64,000 nucleotides of DNA. Origin: Bacteroides sp. (GTDB lineage: Bacteria > Bacteroidota > Bacteroidia > Bacteroidales > Bacteroidaceae). The translations under genes were made by a program, and so were the position numbers. Shown here in pieces: positions 46,801-55,651 of the stretch. The stretch lies in assembly GCA_021202275.1 (NCBI GenBank), contig JAJQDI010000005.1, forward strand, positions 140,991 to 204,990. Direction: 5' to 3'. A model generated the notes under the pieces. It did no database searches, was not told where the DNA came from, and saw only the letters and a list, made by a program, of their open reading frames with translations. Each line of letters starts with the position of its first letter. The first letter of the stretch is position 1.

Positions 46801-46897
46801 GCGAGGTAACAGGTTTGCTCTGTTGTGCATGGGTAGCCAGCGGCATGCAACAGATCCAGGCACTTATCAGCAGATAGAATCTTTTTTTCATATGCAT
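43883..46897 (-). CDS. Large exported TPR-repeat protein
   Basis: 1004 residues (or 1002 from the second ATG) with a signal peptide (KKRFYLLISAWICCMPLATHAQ) and tetratricopeptide repeats along nearly its whole length, for example AYLHLGLSYLQLADKPKARM, AHYNLGYTAFRQKNYAQARN and AAEIGLLYYQAGRYNEATDA. Such all-TPR periplasmic proteins resemble the YbgF/BamD type and scaffold other envelope proteins. It is followed, with overlapping codons, by the beta-barrel gene, so the two likely act together in the outer membrane. The exact role is unknown. Confidence 0.88.
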   Translation of the reverse strand: MHMKKRFYLLISAWICCMPLATHAQQSKPVTSPENLYREARELFIGKNYAASLPLLRQYVNHPRIHNLQEAEYMLVCTAYELQEKDAAELLQNYLECYPDTPHANRIYGLIASCAFFEEDYNKALALFNACDPELLSNEERDDMVYRRAISYLQTGSAREAAIWFETLRYSSRRYEKDAMYYVAYIRYTQQRYDDALQGFLPLQTDAKYRELVPYYIADSYLRKGHNDKAEIVAEGYLSSYPDQAYTGEMYRVLGEATYRMGQYHKVIPALESYIARTTSPAREVLYMLGMSYYQTGGYSKAADALGQATVPNNDALAQNAYLHLGLSYLQLADKPKARMAFEQAAASDADRQIREQAFYNYALTLHETSYSAFGESVTVFERFLNEFPQSQHADQVSDYLIEVYMNTRSYDAALRSIERLSRPGSRILEAKQKILFHLGTQSFANASFREATDYFNRSLELGSYNIQTRADAYYWRGESYYRMDRLTDAERDFREYLRQSAQTGSEMYALAHYNLGYTAFRQKNYAQARNWFTRYAELEKGKNPSALADACNRIGDTYLHTRSFEEAKRYYILAENTHEGSGDYAFYQLGLVAGLQKDYAGKINLLNRLIGKYPTSPYVISALYEKGRSYVLMENTQQAVQTFRELLNSYPESPLSRKAAAEIGLLYYQAGRYNEATDAYKQVIQNYPGSEEARLALRDLKSIYVDTNRIDEFATLASTLPGDVRFDASEQDSLTYVAAERVYARGQVNEAKESFLRYLQSYPDGAFGLNARYYLTRIGKEQNDNDLVLQQSEKLLDYPDNPFAMEGLVLRAGVQYQRQQFADALTTYKLIREKADSPERRQMAQIGVLRTAYLTDNDTEAIHAANDLLSDSKLSPELTNEATYYRAKAYLSQQATQAAQTDLRQLARDTRNVYGAEARYLLAQMLYDAGDYIAAESELLNYIDQSTPHAYWLARSFILLSDVYVAVDRTLDARQYLLSLQQNYHVEDNISGMIELRLRKLND

Positions 46898-46995
46898 CTA
46901 TTCTTTTGGGCTTCGGACCGTAAAGAAAGGAACAACGCTTGCGCAGGTATATTCGCGCACGCGTGTACCTCTTTTGTTTGTCTGTAGTGTTTTCG

Positions 46996-47003
46996 CAAAA
47001 GTA
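46996..47003 (-). promoter_or_regulatory. -7 box of the TPR-protein gene
   Basis: Minus-strand TACTTTTG, exact consensus, about 100 bases before the ATG. The rest of 47004-47409 shows no gene or clear structure. Confidence 0.5.
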
Positions 47004-47409
47004 GGTTTTTTTACGGAGACTGCCGCACAGCAGGGACGGTTTCACAGGTTTTAACGGAAATCACAGTTTACGAAGAGAGAAGAAGGGTAGGTGGAGATGA
47101 AAATAACAATCTGTCAAAATGATATATCTGCACGCTGTAGCTGGCTTATTTCGGACTGAGATTTACCTGGTTGGGAACAGGCTTGTTATTTCTTAGTAGA
47201 TACAATCAGATGGATAGACAAATACCTTTTTAAATATGTTTTTGTGGATAAAACAGATCGTGATGTGGCAATATGTAGTTGTTGTCTGAATTGTATGGAA
47301 AAGAGAAATGGGGCAGATCGTAACTTTATGGTCTGAAAATGCGGGATTCACTTACAAAATGAAAAGTGGATAGACGGGGAGATGTTGTATCGTAGCCCTT
47401 TGCCAAAGC

Positions 47410-47937
47410 CTATGGGGCAGATTGGTGTAGAAACCGTTTGATCCCATTCCGTATGGATGTGAGTCCGAATTCTTCGGGTCGGATCTGCGACAAGGGTATA
47501 AAAAACAGTTCTTCTACATCGTCCATCGGGTGTAGTTGCGAGGTTTCTTCTGCCTGGCACATAAAGAACAGATCCAGGGTATGTACATCGAACCCCGAAT
47601 AGGGATAGATGTTGGGCAGTGAAAATAGGAAGGATATGGAACTTAGTTCGAGGCCGGTCTCTTCGCGCACCTCTCTTCGTATGCCCTCTTCGGCAGTTTC
47701 GTAAGGGTCTATAAAACCTCCTGGCAGATCCAGTGTGCCACGGGCGGGTTCGTGTGCCCTGCGCGCGACCAATAATTCATTGTCTCCATTTACAAGAATG
47801 GCCACGGTGGCTGCGCACGGATTGAAGTAATATACAAAGTCGCAATTGCGACACTTTTTGGATTTGGCGTTATTTACAATGAAACAACCGGAGCCACAGC
47901 GGGGACAATATCGGAAGGTATCGAGCGGATGTTGCAT
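47410..47937 (-). CDS. NUDIX hydrolase with N-terminal zinc ribbon
   Basis: 175 residues from the ATG at 47937 (MQHPLDTFRYCPRCGSGCFI); a start eight codons earlier is possible. A zinc ribbon (Cys11, Cys14, Cys29, Cys32) precedes a NUDIX domain with a complete box, Gly74-x5-Glu80-x7-REVREETGL at 88-96. This layout is like NudC (NADH pyrophosphatase/RNA decapping) but shorter, so the substrate is open: a nucleoside diphosphate derivative. It is monocistronic with its own -7 box. Confidence 0.92.
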   Translation of the reverse strand: MQHPLDTFRYCPRCGSGCFIVNNAKSKKCRNCDFVYYFNPCAATVAILVNGDNELLVARRAHEPARGTLDLPGGFIDPYETAEEGIRREVREETGLELSSISFLFSLPNIYPYSGFDVHTLDLFFMCQAEETSQLHPMDDVEELFFIPLSQIRPEEFGLTSIRNGIKRFLHQSAP

Positions 47938-47958
47938 GTATACTGTTTTTTGATACAA

Positions 47959-47966
47959 CAAAGATA
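47959..47966 (-). promoter_or_regulatory. -7 box of the NUDIX gene
   Basis: Minus-strand TATCTTTG, exact consensus, 22 bases upstream of the ATG used. Confidence 0.55.
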
Positions 47967-48056
47967 CATAAAAAAAAGATGAGCGTATCTACCACAAGAC
48001 AAGAGAGATTTATTGATTTACGATGTACGATTTGAAATACAAATTTTTAAAAATAA

Positions 48057-48289
48057 TCATCTACCTGTAGAGACGCACGGCGTGCGTCTCCGCGATATAC
48101 GTCCAACTTAAATACATGTTTGGGCGCATATGAATTTTCTATCTTGTATTTTATAACTGTTCCAATCAAACCACTCAACTGATATTTGTTATGTATCGAA
48201 GAAATGGTTGCACTCCCCATACATGTGTATAGGTATGTTGGACTTGCATGGCGGAAACGCACGCCGTACGTCTCTACAGGTGTATGATA
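48057..48289. repeat. Pair of inverted C-module palindromes enclosing 130 bp (MITE-like)
   Basis: Left copy 48057-48107 and right copy 48238-48289 are imperfect inverted repeats of about 50 bp. Each has its own GAGACGCAC/GTGCGTCTC-type palindrome (left perfect at 48070-48090) and a GTCCAA inner end. The middle is A/T-rich and non-coding. The same arrangement, decayed, occurs at 55.36-55.51 kb. Open frames inside are translated palindrome. Confidence 0.7.
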
Positions 48290-48305
48290 ACGTTAAGTAT
48301 TTCCA

Positions 48306-48378
48306 AATTGTAATTAGCTTTGCTTACCGTTGGTTAACTTCGTCGACCAACGGTAAGCAAAGCGGTAAATCGTAACTA
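48306..48378. repeat. 18-bp inverted repeat of the GACCGTTGG family
   Basis: GCTTTGCTTACCGTTGGT (48317-48334) and its perfect reverse complement (48346-48363) with an 11-base loop, followed by a short A module. Single-arm relatives are at 21.91 kb and 42.14 kb. It lies after the alkaline phosphatase stop, but with no T-run. Confidence 0.7.
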
Positions 48379-48407
48379 TCTTTAATTATCGTACGCATAC
48401 GACCGGA

Positions 48408-49826
48408 TCATTCCGCCATGTATCCTCCCGCTTCGGCGATCTTTTTAGGTATATCCGTGATATCCAGCCTTCCGTGGAACTTTTCTGCTCCGGCTCCAAT
48501 CGCGTATACCGGAACATACGAACCGGAATGCGCGCCACTGGCCCAGCTCACCATTGCTATTTCGTTGAGAACTTCTTTGGCAGCTACGGCAATGGGCTCG
48601 TCCCGTTCGTAGAGACTCTCTTTGAGTTCTACAGGCTGATTGCTGAACGTTTCTTCATAGACCTGTCTGAGTTTAGATTCCTGTGCGTCGGTGAGGGAGA
48701 CTTTGTCCCAGAATCCGAAATTCTCTGCCAGTGAAGCGCGGACCACTTCCCAGCTAACCTTGTTGTTGTGTTGCTTTCTGAGGTTGTTCACCACTTTGGT
48801 ATAGCTGGCCTGGCTCATCTTCTGGTATTGCAGCACCTTCAGGTTGAGTTCATACTTACCGTTGCCGGGTATCATCCCTCCTGTTTCGTGGTCAGCAGTA
48901 ACTACGATCAGGGTTTCTTCCGGGTGTTGGCGATAAAAGTCAATAGCCAGTTCCATCGCCTCGGCCATATCGATGGTCTCACAGATGGCGGTAGCCGCGT
49001 CGTTGCTATGGCCTGCCCAGTCTATCTTACCTCCTTCTACCATGAAGAAGAATCCCTGGGGCGCGTCTTTGCTCAGGATGTCGATCCCTGCTTCTACGAT
49101 CTGTTTCAGAGAAAGATCGGCCTCTGTCCTGTCGATGGCATAGGGAAGTCCGTGATCTCCGTTATCTCCCTGTGACGGGAAGAGGATGAGTTTCTCCACA
49201 TCCGCAGGTTGACTTTTATAAACGTCGTAACCTTCCGCTACCGTATAACCAGCTTTCCGGGCCAGTACCAGCAGATCTTCCTGTCCTTCCTGTTTTTTGG
49301 ATGTGTGGAATCCGGCTCCTGCAAAGTAGTCGTAGCCCGATGCCAGCATTTCCAGACCTATCTGATAGGCATTGTAGCGACTGGCACTGTGTGCATAGAA
49401 AGCCGAAGGAGTAGCGTCGTCTATCGCTACGCTGGTAGCAATACCTACTTTCAACCCTTTTTCTTTGGCATACACCGCGATGCTGGTCAGAGGGGTCTGT
49501 TTGTCAGGAAGCAGACCTACGATGCTGTTGGCGGTTTTGCTTCCGGTAGAGAGTGCTGTGCCCGCGGCGGCAGAGTCGGTCACGCCGCTCGAGGCGGAAA
49601 AGGTAGTAGCAAATGTAGTGTGGGGAAATTCAGAGAAATTGAGTGGAGACGGGCCTATCTTGCCTTCCAGCTCCCCCAGGTACATTTCCGTGATATGGAC
49701 ATGGTTGAGGCCCATGCCGTCGCCGATGAAATAGAATACATATTTGGCTTGTTGCGCGTGCGCACTGCCGATAAGCAGCAGTACAAACAGCCAGCTTATG
49801 CAGATCTTTTTATTCAACGTTTTCAT
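48408..49826 (-). CDS. Alkaline phosphatase (PhoA superfamily)
   Basis: Exported metallo-phosphomonoesterase. The 472-residue product has a signal peptide (ICISWLFVLLLIGSAHAQ), the metal-binding FYFIGDGMGLNHVH, the nucleophile Ser85 in VTDSAAAGTALSTG, EGGKIDWAGHSND and TADHETGG, and a C-terminal AHSGSYVPVYAIGAGA. All catalytic blocks are intact. It lies right after the second SusD, 90 bases away, with a -7 box and a hairpin between, and probably releases phosphate from the imported or surface-bound substrate. Confidence 0.95.
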   Translation of the reverse strand: MKTLNKKICISWLFVLLLIGSAHAQQAKYVFYFIGDGMGLNHVHITEMYLGELEGKIGPSPLNFSEFPHTTFATTFSASSGVTDSAAAGTALSTGSKTANSIVGLLPDKQTPLTSIAVYAKEKGLKVGIATSVAIDDATPSAFYAHSASRYNAYQIGLEMLASGYDYFAGAGFHTSKKQEGQEDLLVLARKAGYTVAEGYDVYKSQPADVEKLILFPSQGDNGDHGLPYAIDRTEADLSLKQIVEAGIDILSKDAPQGFFFMVEGGKIDWAGHSNDAATAICETIDMAEAMELAIDFYRQHPEETLIVVTADHETGGMIPGNGKYELNLKVLQYQKMSQASYTKVVNNLRKQHNNKVSWEVVRASLAENFGFWDKVSLTDAQESKLRQVYEETFSNQPVELKESLYERDEPIAVAAKEVLNEIAMVSWASGAHSGSYVPVYAIGAGAEKFHGRLDITDIPKKIAEAGGYMAE

Positions 49827-49863
49827 TTTTTTATTGTGTTAAAAGTGTTTTTATCAAACAAAG

Positions 49864-49912
49864 AAAGACACAGGGCTTGGAAGAATCCTGTGTCTTTCAG
49901 AGAACAAAGATA
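49864..49912 (-). promoter_or_regulatory. -7 box and 11-bp hairpin between SusD and alkaline phosphatase genes
   Basis: Minus-strand TATCTTTG (49912-49905) is followed by a perfect hairpin, AAAGACACAGG/CCTGTGTCTTT (49897-49887 with 49874-49864), and a T-rich run. It may be a terminator for the susCD transcript, or the first structure of a separate phosphatase mRNA. Confidence 0.6.
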
Positions 49913-49917
49913 ATAAA

Positions 49918-51636
49918 TTATCGGTAATCCGGATTCTGTGTCAGATTTGGATTGGTCGTAAGCTCATCCTGTGGAATGGGGAACAAGTTGTATTTGTCGT
50001 CTACATCCTTTCCATTGTAGCTACCTGCCTCACCATTGCCACCTTTCCAGTCCCAGTTATACCCTTTGGTATACTTCCCAAAGCGTATCAGGTCTGTGCG
50101 GCGGATGTTTTCGGTATATAGTTCACGTCCGCGTTCGTCCAGGATAAAATCCAGAGTCAGCTGTTGCAGTGTGATGCGTCCGTTTACCGGAGTAGAGTAG
50201 TCTGCTTCGTAGTCACCATACATATAAGCACGGTCGCGAACTGTATTGACATATCCCAGCGCTTCTTCCGGTGTACCACCGCCATTTCTGAGAATAGCTT
50301 CTGCCGCCATCAGATAGGCATCTGCCATGCGGAACATGGGATAGTCTATCGAAGAATATTGTACACCCCCCGGGGCCAACTCCTGGCGCTCTTTGGTCAC
50401 GTTTCTCCATTTAATAATGGGATATCCATAGGCGAAATCCCATGAGAATGCTGCTCCTGGCGCGCTCCAGGTCTCTTTATGGCGGCTGACCAGGTTTCCA
50501 TCCCCGTCACGGGTAACGCTATAGAACTGTGCACGTTTGTCCCCCTTGTTGTCTCCCCAGGTATCGTCTATGTCAAATAGCTGGTCCGACTCTTCAAAGA
50601 GGTTTACCAATGCCTCTTTGGCCACTCCGTTGCCCCAGAGGTCATTTAAACCGGTTATATGATCGCTCATGGATCCATTTGCCAATGCCTTGACTAAGAA
50701 GTTGGTTCCACCGCTACCCCAGGCGTTGGAGCCGTCCTGTACCAATCCCCAGATGATCTCGGAACAATTGTCGTTGTCTGCCAGGAAAATGTGGTGGTAG
50801 TCCGGAGCCAGGGAATAGGTTCCGTTTTCAATGACCATTTTGGCATAGGTATACGCTTTGTCGAAATCATTGGCACCTGCCCAGATGGCACCGTTCAGGT
50901 AGGTACGCGCCAGCAGGAACCAGGCTGCTACACGGTCTACCCGTCCGTATTCATTCTGTCCCGGTTCTTTCAGCAGGGTCTTGAGTGCTTCACATTCAGA
51001 GACAACATAATCGTATATCTCTTTGCGGCTCTTTTGTTCGGGAAAAACTCCCACGTCCATGGTTTCATCTATATAAGGCGCAGAGCCGTAGAGATCACAG
51101 ATCATACTGTAGCAATAGGCCCGGATCAGACGTGCTTCGGCACGATAGTATTCGTATTCGTTTTTCAACGCGTCGTATACGCCACGGTCTATCATTTTTT
51201 CTTCCGTACATTCGCGCAGAAATTCGTTGCAGTATGAAATGGCCATATACAGACGGTAGTAGGGATATTTGACAACTGGGGTTGATGGGTCCCAATTCAG
51301 ATAAATCATAGCTCGGGTCCCATGTCCGCTTCCGGCACCGAACAGGACCTCATCGCTACCTCCCTCTTGCAGGTAGAACAACGCGCGGGTATACGCTCCA
51401 TACCCTTCGTCTATATCTCCTAGGTCATTTGAATTGGTACCTCCCTGGCCGTTAAGTATCAGTGAAGCATAACATTTAGCAATTACTCCGATATATCCTT
51501 CGGCAGTAGAATAAACATCTTTTTTGATAAGCTGATTATCGTCCAGCGGTAGTGTATTCAGGTCACCCAAGCACGAGCTGAGTGTATACACGGATAAAAC
51601 GGCTATGCAGATATAACTGATTAATTTTGTTTTCAT
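49918..51636 (-). CDS. RagB/SusD-family nutrient-binding lipoprotein
   Basis: From the ATG at 51636 the product has 572 residues (MKTKLISYICIAVLSVYTLS) with lipobox LSSC (Cys22). SusD patterns present: IGVIAKCYASLILNGQGG, EYYRAEARLIRAYCYSMICD and the C-terminal LDFILDERGRELYTENIRRT ending NLTQNPDY. It is 15 bases after the SusC gene, as usual. Neighbours are an alkaline phosphatase and a TPR/HTH regulator, with no glycoside hydrolase, so the ligand may be a phosphorylated compound rather than a plain glycan. Confidence 0.96.
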   Translation of the reverse strand: MKTKLISYICIAVLSVYTLSSCLGDLNTLPLDDNQLIKKDVYSTAEGYIGVIAKCYASLILNGQGGTNSNDLGDIDEGYGAYTRALFYLQEGGSDEVLFGAGSGHGTRAMIYLNWDPSTPVVKYPYYRLYMAISYCNEFLRECTEEKMIDRGVYDALKNEYEYYRAEARLIRAYCYSMICDLYGSAPYIDETMDVGVFPEQKSRKEIYDYVVSECEALKTLLKEPGQNEYGRVDRVAAWFLLARTYLNGAIWAGANDFDKAYTYAKMVIENGTYSLAPDYHHIFLADNDNCSEIIWGLVQDGSNAWGSGGTNFLVKALANGSMSDHITGLNDLWGNGVAKEALVNLFEESDQLFDIDDTWGDNKGDKRAQFYSVTRDGDGNLVSRHKETWSAPGAAFSWDFAYGYPIIKWRNVTKERQELAPGGVQYSSIDYPMFRMADAYLMAAEAILRNGGGTPEEALGYVNTVRDRAYMYGDYEADYSTPVNGRITLQQLTLDFILDERGRELYTENIRRTDLIRFGKYTKGYNWDWKGGNGEAGSYNGKDVDDKYNLFPIPQDELTTNPNLTQNPDYR

Positions 51637-51651
51637 ATTTTCCTCTTTCAA

Positions 51652-54594
51652 TTAGAAGTTAAGATTCAATCCAAACATATATACTCTGGGTCTCTGGTAG
51701 GTATTGTTGTCGATACCGTTGTATATTTCCGGGTCGATACCTGAATACGGAGTAAATGTAACTACATTCTGTACGGCAAAGGATACGGTCAGGTTGCTGC
51801 TATTGTTCCATAGTTTGTTGAATGTATAGCCCAGACGGATATTATCTATACGCAGGAATCTCGCGTTTTCGAGGAAATGGTCTGTATACAGCCGTTGATC
51901 TTTGAATGCGTTTTTTAGTGTAGATCTCAGAATATTGCCGGAAGTTCCCTGTGAGCTATAGAGCGACGCGAACGAATATCCTGCATCTACGTAGTTGAAT
52001 ACATAATTTCCAAAGCTACCGTGCGCGTTGATCCCCAGATCCCAATTTTTCCAGGTCAGCTTGGTAGAGAAACCATAAAAGTAGGGTACCTGTGAGCTTT
52101 TGCCCGTAACGTATTTGTTGGAGTCCTCTTCGGATTCTGTAATATTGCCATCGTGATCAATGTACTTCCCATCCAGCGGATTGCCGTCTTCGTCATACGC
52201 TTGTTTCAACAGGAAGAAAGTATAGGGTGTTTCGCCCACTTTGTGTACCTGAAGGTATTTACCGGTACCTCCCGCATTTCCTGTTTTCACATAATTGTCT
52301 TCCGTATCAATGGTATTGAGTTTAGTGATCTTGGAGGTGTTCCATGTGAAATTTCCACTGACAGACCATTCAAAGTCTTTTGTTTTTATGGGAATGGCGG
52401 TAAGCGCTATTTCAACTCCTTTTCCTTTCATGTTACCAATGTTGGTATCGATCACGTTGGTAAAGTTATTTCCTGCCGGTACATAAATGTAGTTGAGCAG
52501 ATCTTTGGTTTTTCTGGTATAGAAATCTAATGTACCGGAGATGCGGTTGCCCAGGAATCCGAAGTCTAACCCAATGTTATAAGTCGTGGTCGTTTCCCAT
52601 TTGATCTTTGAATCGTATCCATTGGGACGATAGGTAGTATACCAGGTATTCCCAAATTTGTAGCGATACTCGTTGTAAGAGGCTTCGTAGGTAGCGAGGT
52701 GCTGGTAGTAGCTTCCGATACTTTGTTGACCGGTCTGTCCGTAACTCAGACGGAATTTCAGGTCAGACAAACTTGGAGAGTCTTGCAGGAAAGCCTCTTC
52801 ACTGATGCGCCACGCACCTGCTACAGATGGGAAATATCCCCAACGTTCACCCGAAGCAAAACGGGAAGAGGCATCGGCACGCAGGGTAGCTGTCAGCATA
52901 TACCTGTGATCGTAGGAGTAATTGGCACGCCCAAAGAAAGAAAGCAGGTAAAGTTCTGCTTCGTCATGTTTGCCTGATTTGAGTTCGTTTCCCTCAAGAT
53001 CTTTTGTAGAATCGTTGTTCCGGTACCAGAATCGTTGCCAACCGTATCCACCCATGATACTCATGTTGTGTTTGTTGAGTTCTTTGCTGTAGTTGGCATA
53101 CATATCCAGCAGGGTACTGCGGTTCTCGTTCTTTTCCCGGTAGTCCTCTCCCGTACCATTCGTCTGATTGCCGGTATACATGCTGGGAGCTTTATCGGGA
53201 GTTACGTTGTGAGTGTTGGCTACCGACCAGTCGTATCCCATATTCACACTTAATACCAGATCTTCCAATCCGTGTACTTTGTAGTTGAGAGCCATATTCC
53301 CGATCGAACGTTTGGTCTTTTTGTTACGGTCTGTCAGATTAATGGTAGCAACGGGATTGACCGGTGCAATGGAAATGGGATTGCCATTGACCATCCAGGT
53401 ATAATAGCCGAGACCGACATTGTCCGGATAATCCTCATAAATAGGGCGTGTAGGGTCGAAACTTACAGCCGAGCCAATGACACCACTAGACACTGTCTGA
53501 TTGTTCTCAATGGATCCTTTTATGTTGGCATCTATAGAGAGATGATTGTCGAAGAATTTGGGTGATACTCCCAGTCCCAGACTGGTACGTTCGTAGTTGT
53601 TACTTTTGATGATACCGTCCTGATTGGTATAGCCTACGGAAACACGGTAGGGCAGATGCCTGGTAGCTCCGGTAACAGAGAGATTATGCTCCTGTCCGAA
53701 CGCGTTGCGGTAAATTTCCTTTTGCCAATCCGTATCTGCATTTCCCAACGGGAAATCCGGGCTGGTGGCATGTTCTTTGAATACCTTTCTGTATTCGTCT
53801 GCCGAGAGTACATCCATGTAATCATATACTGTACTGAGGGTGAAGTTACTGGAGTAGTTGACCCTGGGTTTCAACTTTCCATCCGAATTTCCTTTTTTTG
53901 TAGTGATAATGATCACCCCGTTGGAGGCACGCGAACCGTAGATCGCTGTTGCAGAAGCATCTTTAAGTACAGTAAAAGATTCTATGTCGTTGGGGTTGAT
54001 CGAACTGATGGAACTACCGCTTACGGGGAATCCGTCAATTACGATCAGTGGATCGTTGCTGGCAGAGAGAGAGGCTCCCATACGGATACGGATGGTACCT
54101 CCTTCGCCTGGGGCTCCGGAGCCAGGTACTACATTCACACCGGCAATTTTTCCCACCAGAGCGTCTTCAGCAGTGATCTGACTTCCTTTGTTAAATTCAT
54201 CGGGTTTTACGGTCAGTACTGATCCTGTGGCATCGGCCTTACGTACCTGTCCATAACCAATAACTACCACCTCGTCCAGTAATTCGCTGTCTTCCTTCAT
54301 TACAATGTTGAGAGGGGACCCATCGGTGGCAGTTACCTCTATAGGTTGATATCCGATACAACTGATCACCAGTGTACTGTTGCGCGGAGCATCGATCTGG
54401 AAATTGCCATCAAAGTCGGTAATGGTACCGTTGGTAGTGCCTGCTACAATCACATTGGCACCAATGATGGTTTCGCTGGTTGTGTCTTTGACTTGTCCCC
54501 TGACCTGGATGTTCTGCGCAGACACAGCGATTGAGATAAGTACTCCTGACATAAACAGAATACTCTTCAAAAGTTTAGCATACATGTTTTTCAT
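51652..54594 (-). CDS. SusC/RagA-family TonB-dependent transporter
   Basis: 980 residues, intact. Signal peptide (LLKSILFMSGVLISIAVSAQ), carboxypeptidase-like domain (VRGQVKDTTSETIIGANVIV), plug with IRIRMGASLSASNDPLIVID and AIYGSRASNGVIIITTKKG, and a barrel ending RVYMFGLNLNF. Length and ends are normal, in contrast to the broken SusC at 7.5-10.7 kb. It is the first gene of the SusC-SusD pair, with a good promoter about 315 bases upstream and a long leader. Confidence 0.97.
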   Translation of the reverse strand: MKNMYAKLLKSILFMSGVLISIAVSAQNIQVRGQVKDTTSETIIGANVIVAGTTNGTITDFDGNFQIDAPRNSTLVISCIGYQPIEVTATDGSPLNIVMKEDSELLDEVVVIGYGQVRKADATGSVLTVKPDEFNKGSQITAEDALVGKIAGVNVVPGSGAPGEGGTIRIRMGASLSASNDPLIVIDGFPVSGSSISSINPNDIESFTVLKDASATAIYGSRASNGVIIITTKKGNSDGKLKPRVNYSSNFTLSTVYDYMDVLSADEYRKVFKEHATSPDFPLGNADTDWQKEIYRNAFGQEHNLSVTGATRHLPYRVSVGYTNQDGIIKSNNYERTSLGLGVSPKFFDNHLSIDANIKGSIENNQTVSSGVIGSAVSFDPTRPIYEDYPDNVGLGYYTWMVNGNPISIAPVNPVATINLTDRNKKTKRSIGNMALNYKVHGLEDLVLSVNMGYDWSVANTHNVTPDKAPSMYTGNQTNGTGEDYREKNENRSTLLDMYANYSKELNKHNMSIMGGYGWQRFWYRNNDSTKDLEGNELKSGKHDEAELYLLSFFGRANYSYDHRYMLTATLRADASSRFASGERWGYFPSVAGAWRISEEAFLQDSPSLSDLKFRLSYGQTGQQSIGSYYQHLATYEASYNEYRYKFGNTWYTTYRPNGYDSKIKWETTTTYNIGLDFGFLGNRISGTLDFYTRKTKDLLNYIYVPAGNNFTNVIDTNIGNMKGKGVEIALTAIPIKTKDFEWSVSGNFTWNTSKITKLNTIDTEDNYVKTGNAGGTGKYLQVHKVGETPYTFFLLKQAYDEDGNPLDGKYIDHDGNITESEEDSNKYVTGKSSQVPYFYGFSTKLTWKNWDLGINAHGSFGNYVFNYVDAGYSFASLYSSQGTSGNILRSTLKNAFKDQRLYTDHFLENARFLRIDNIRLGYTFNKLWNNSSNLTVSFAVQNVVTFTPYSGIDPEIYNGIDNNTYQRPRVYMFGLNLNF

Positions 54595-54908
54595 TCATTG
54601 AGAAATTTAATTATTAAATTAAGAAGCTTTTCCTGAAGAGGAACCGGAAATAACTCCCGGTTCGCTCCAATCTTTTATCCTACAGACTAATTCCCTGAAA
54701 TATTATTGTTAACTTTAAAAAATGCGTGTATCCGAGTGTTTGTAAGGAAGAAAATGTCAGAAGTGGTGCCAGATGCAGGGATACCATCCGTTCAGTGATC
54801 CGGAATTCCCCTGATGTATTGTGCGGTTATCAACAAGGTAAAAATAGATTATGGGTAAGTTTTTAAAAGATTCTACTGTGTTCATAGTGGTGTTAGATTA
54901 ATTGCTGA

Positions 54909-54938
54909 CAAAGATAGTTTTTGTTGTTTCCCGGCAAA
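54909..54938 (-). promoter_or_regulatory. Promoter of the second susC
   Basis: Minus-strand TTTG (54938-54935), 18-base spacer, TATCTTTG (54916-54909). It gives a leader of about 300 bases before the susC ATG, room for post-transcriptional control. Confidence 0.65.
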
Positions 54939-55651
54939 GGAATAGGTAAAGGGGGGAAAGTAAACTTGAATAGGTTGTTATTTTAAGGTAATAATTTCAT
55001 TATTAAATATTTGTATGATTTTGATAAAAGGCGTAAAGTAAATGATCAGAGCAGGTAAAGGAAGTAATCAGATCTATCACGAAAGAGATGTTGTTTTATA
55101 CCGGGTAATAAAAAATAAGTTCGTTGCAGGATTTTTCTTTTATTCCGGGAGTTTTTCAATTTTACATATAGAAAAGACAGCTTGGATCATGTCTTGTAAA
55201 AAGTAAGAGAGAACGTATATTTATTTCTGGTGTCAGAAGCGAACATACTTCCTTTTTTGAAACACCGGATACACCCTTCAGATGGAATAAGTGAATGTTG
55301 TGAATGATTGTATGACTTTATAAGTAAAATAGAAGTCTATCATTCATTATATATTTATTGTGGCATCTTGTAGAGACGCACGCCGTGCGTCTCAGCATAC
55401 CGAATGGGAAGGCATACATCATGCGGCATGCTTTTTTGTTGGACGTATATGACACTATGTGAGTTGGAGCTGTATCGCGGAGATGCACGGCGTTCGTCTC
55501 TACAGGTAATAATTTTCTCTGTAGATAAAGTAATAGAAAACCATGCGGTGGATGAATACCTACTATACCCTTTCTCTACAACATAACGGAGGATAGTACA
55601 TCCTATTCATTAGGTACACTTACTTCAGAAAGAAAGGATCTGTTTTAGAGT
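54939..55651. other. Gene-free gap; decayed C-module pair
   Basis: A/T-rich DNA with no supportable gene. At 55364-55400 and 55439-55512 lie two C-module palindromes in opposite orientation, the second with a 20-base insertion inside its arm. Open frames here come from the repeats. Confidence 0.6.

Noticed and set aside
48047..48262. Short open frame with GDARRASLQV, also at 35473-35700 and 55404-55586
   Set aside because: The shared peptide is only the C-module palindrome read in one frame; there is no conserved start, length or other protein feature.
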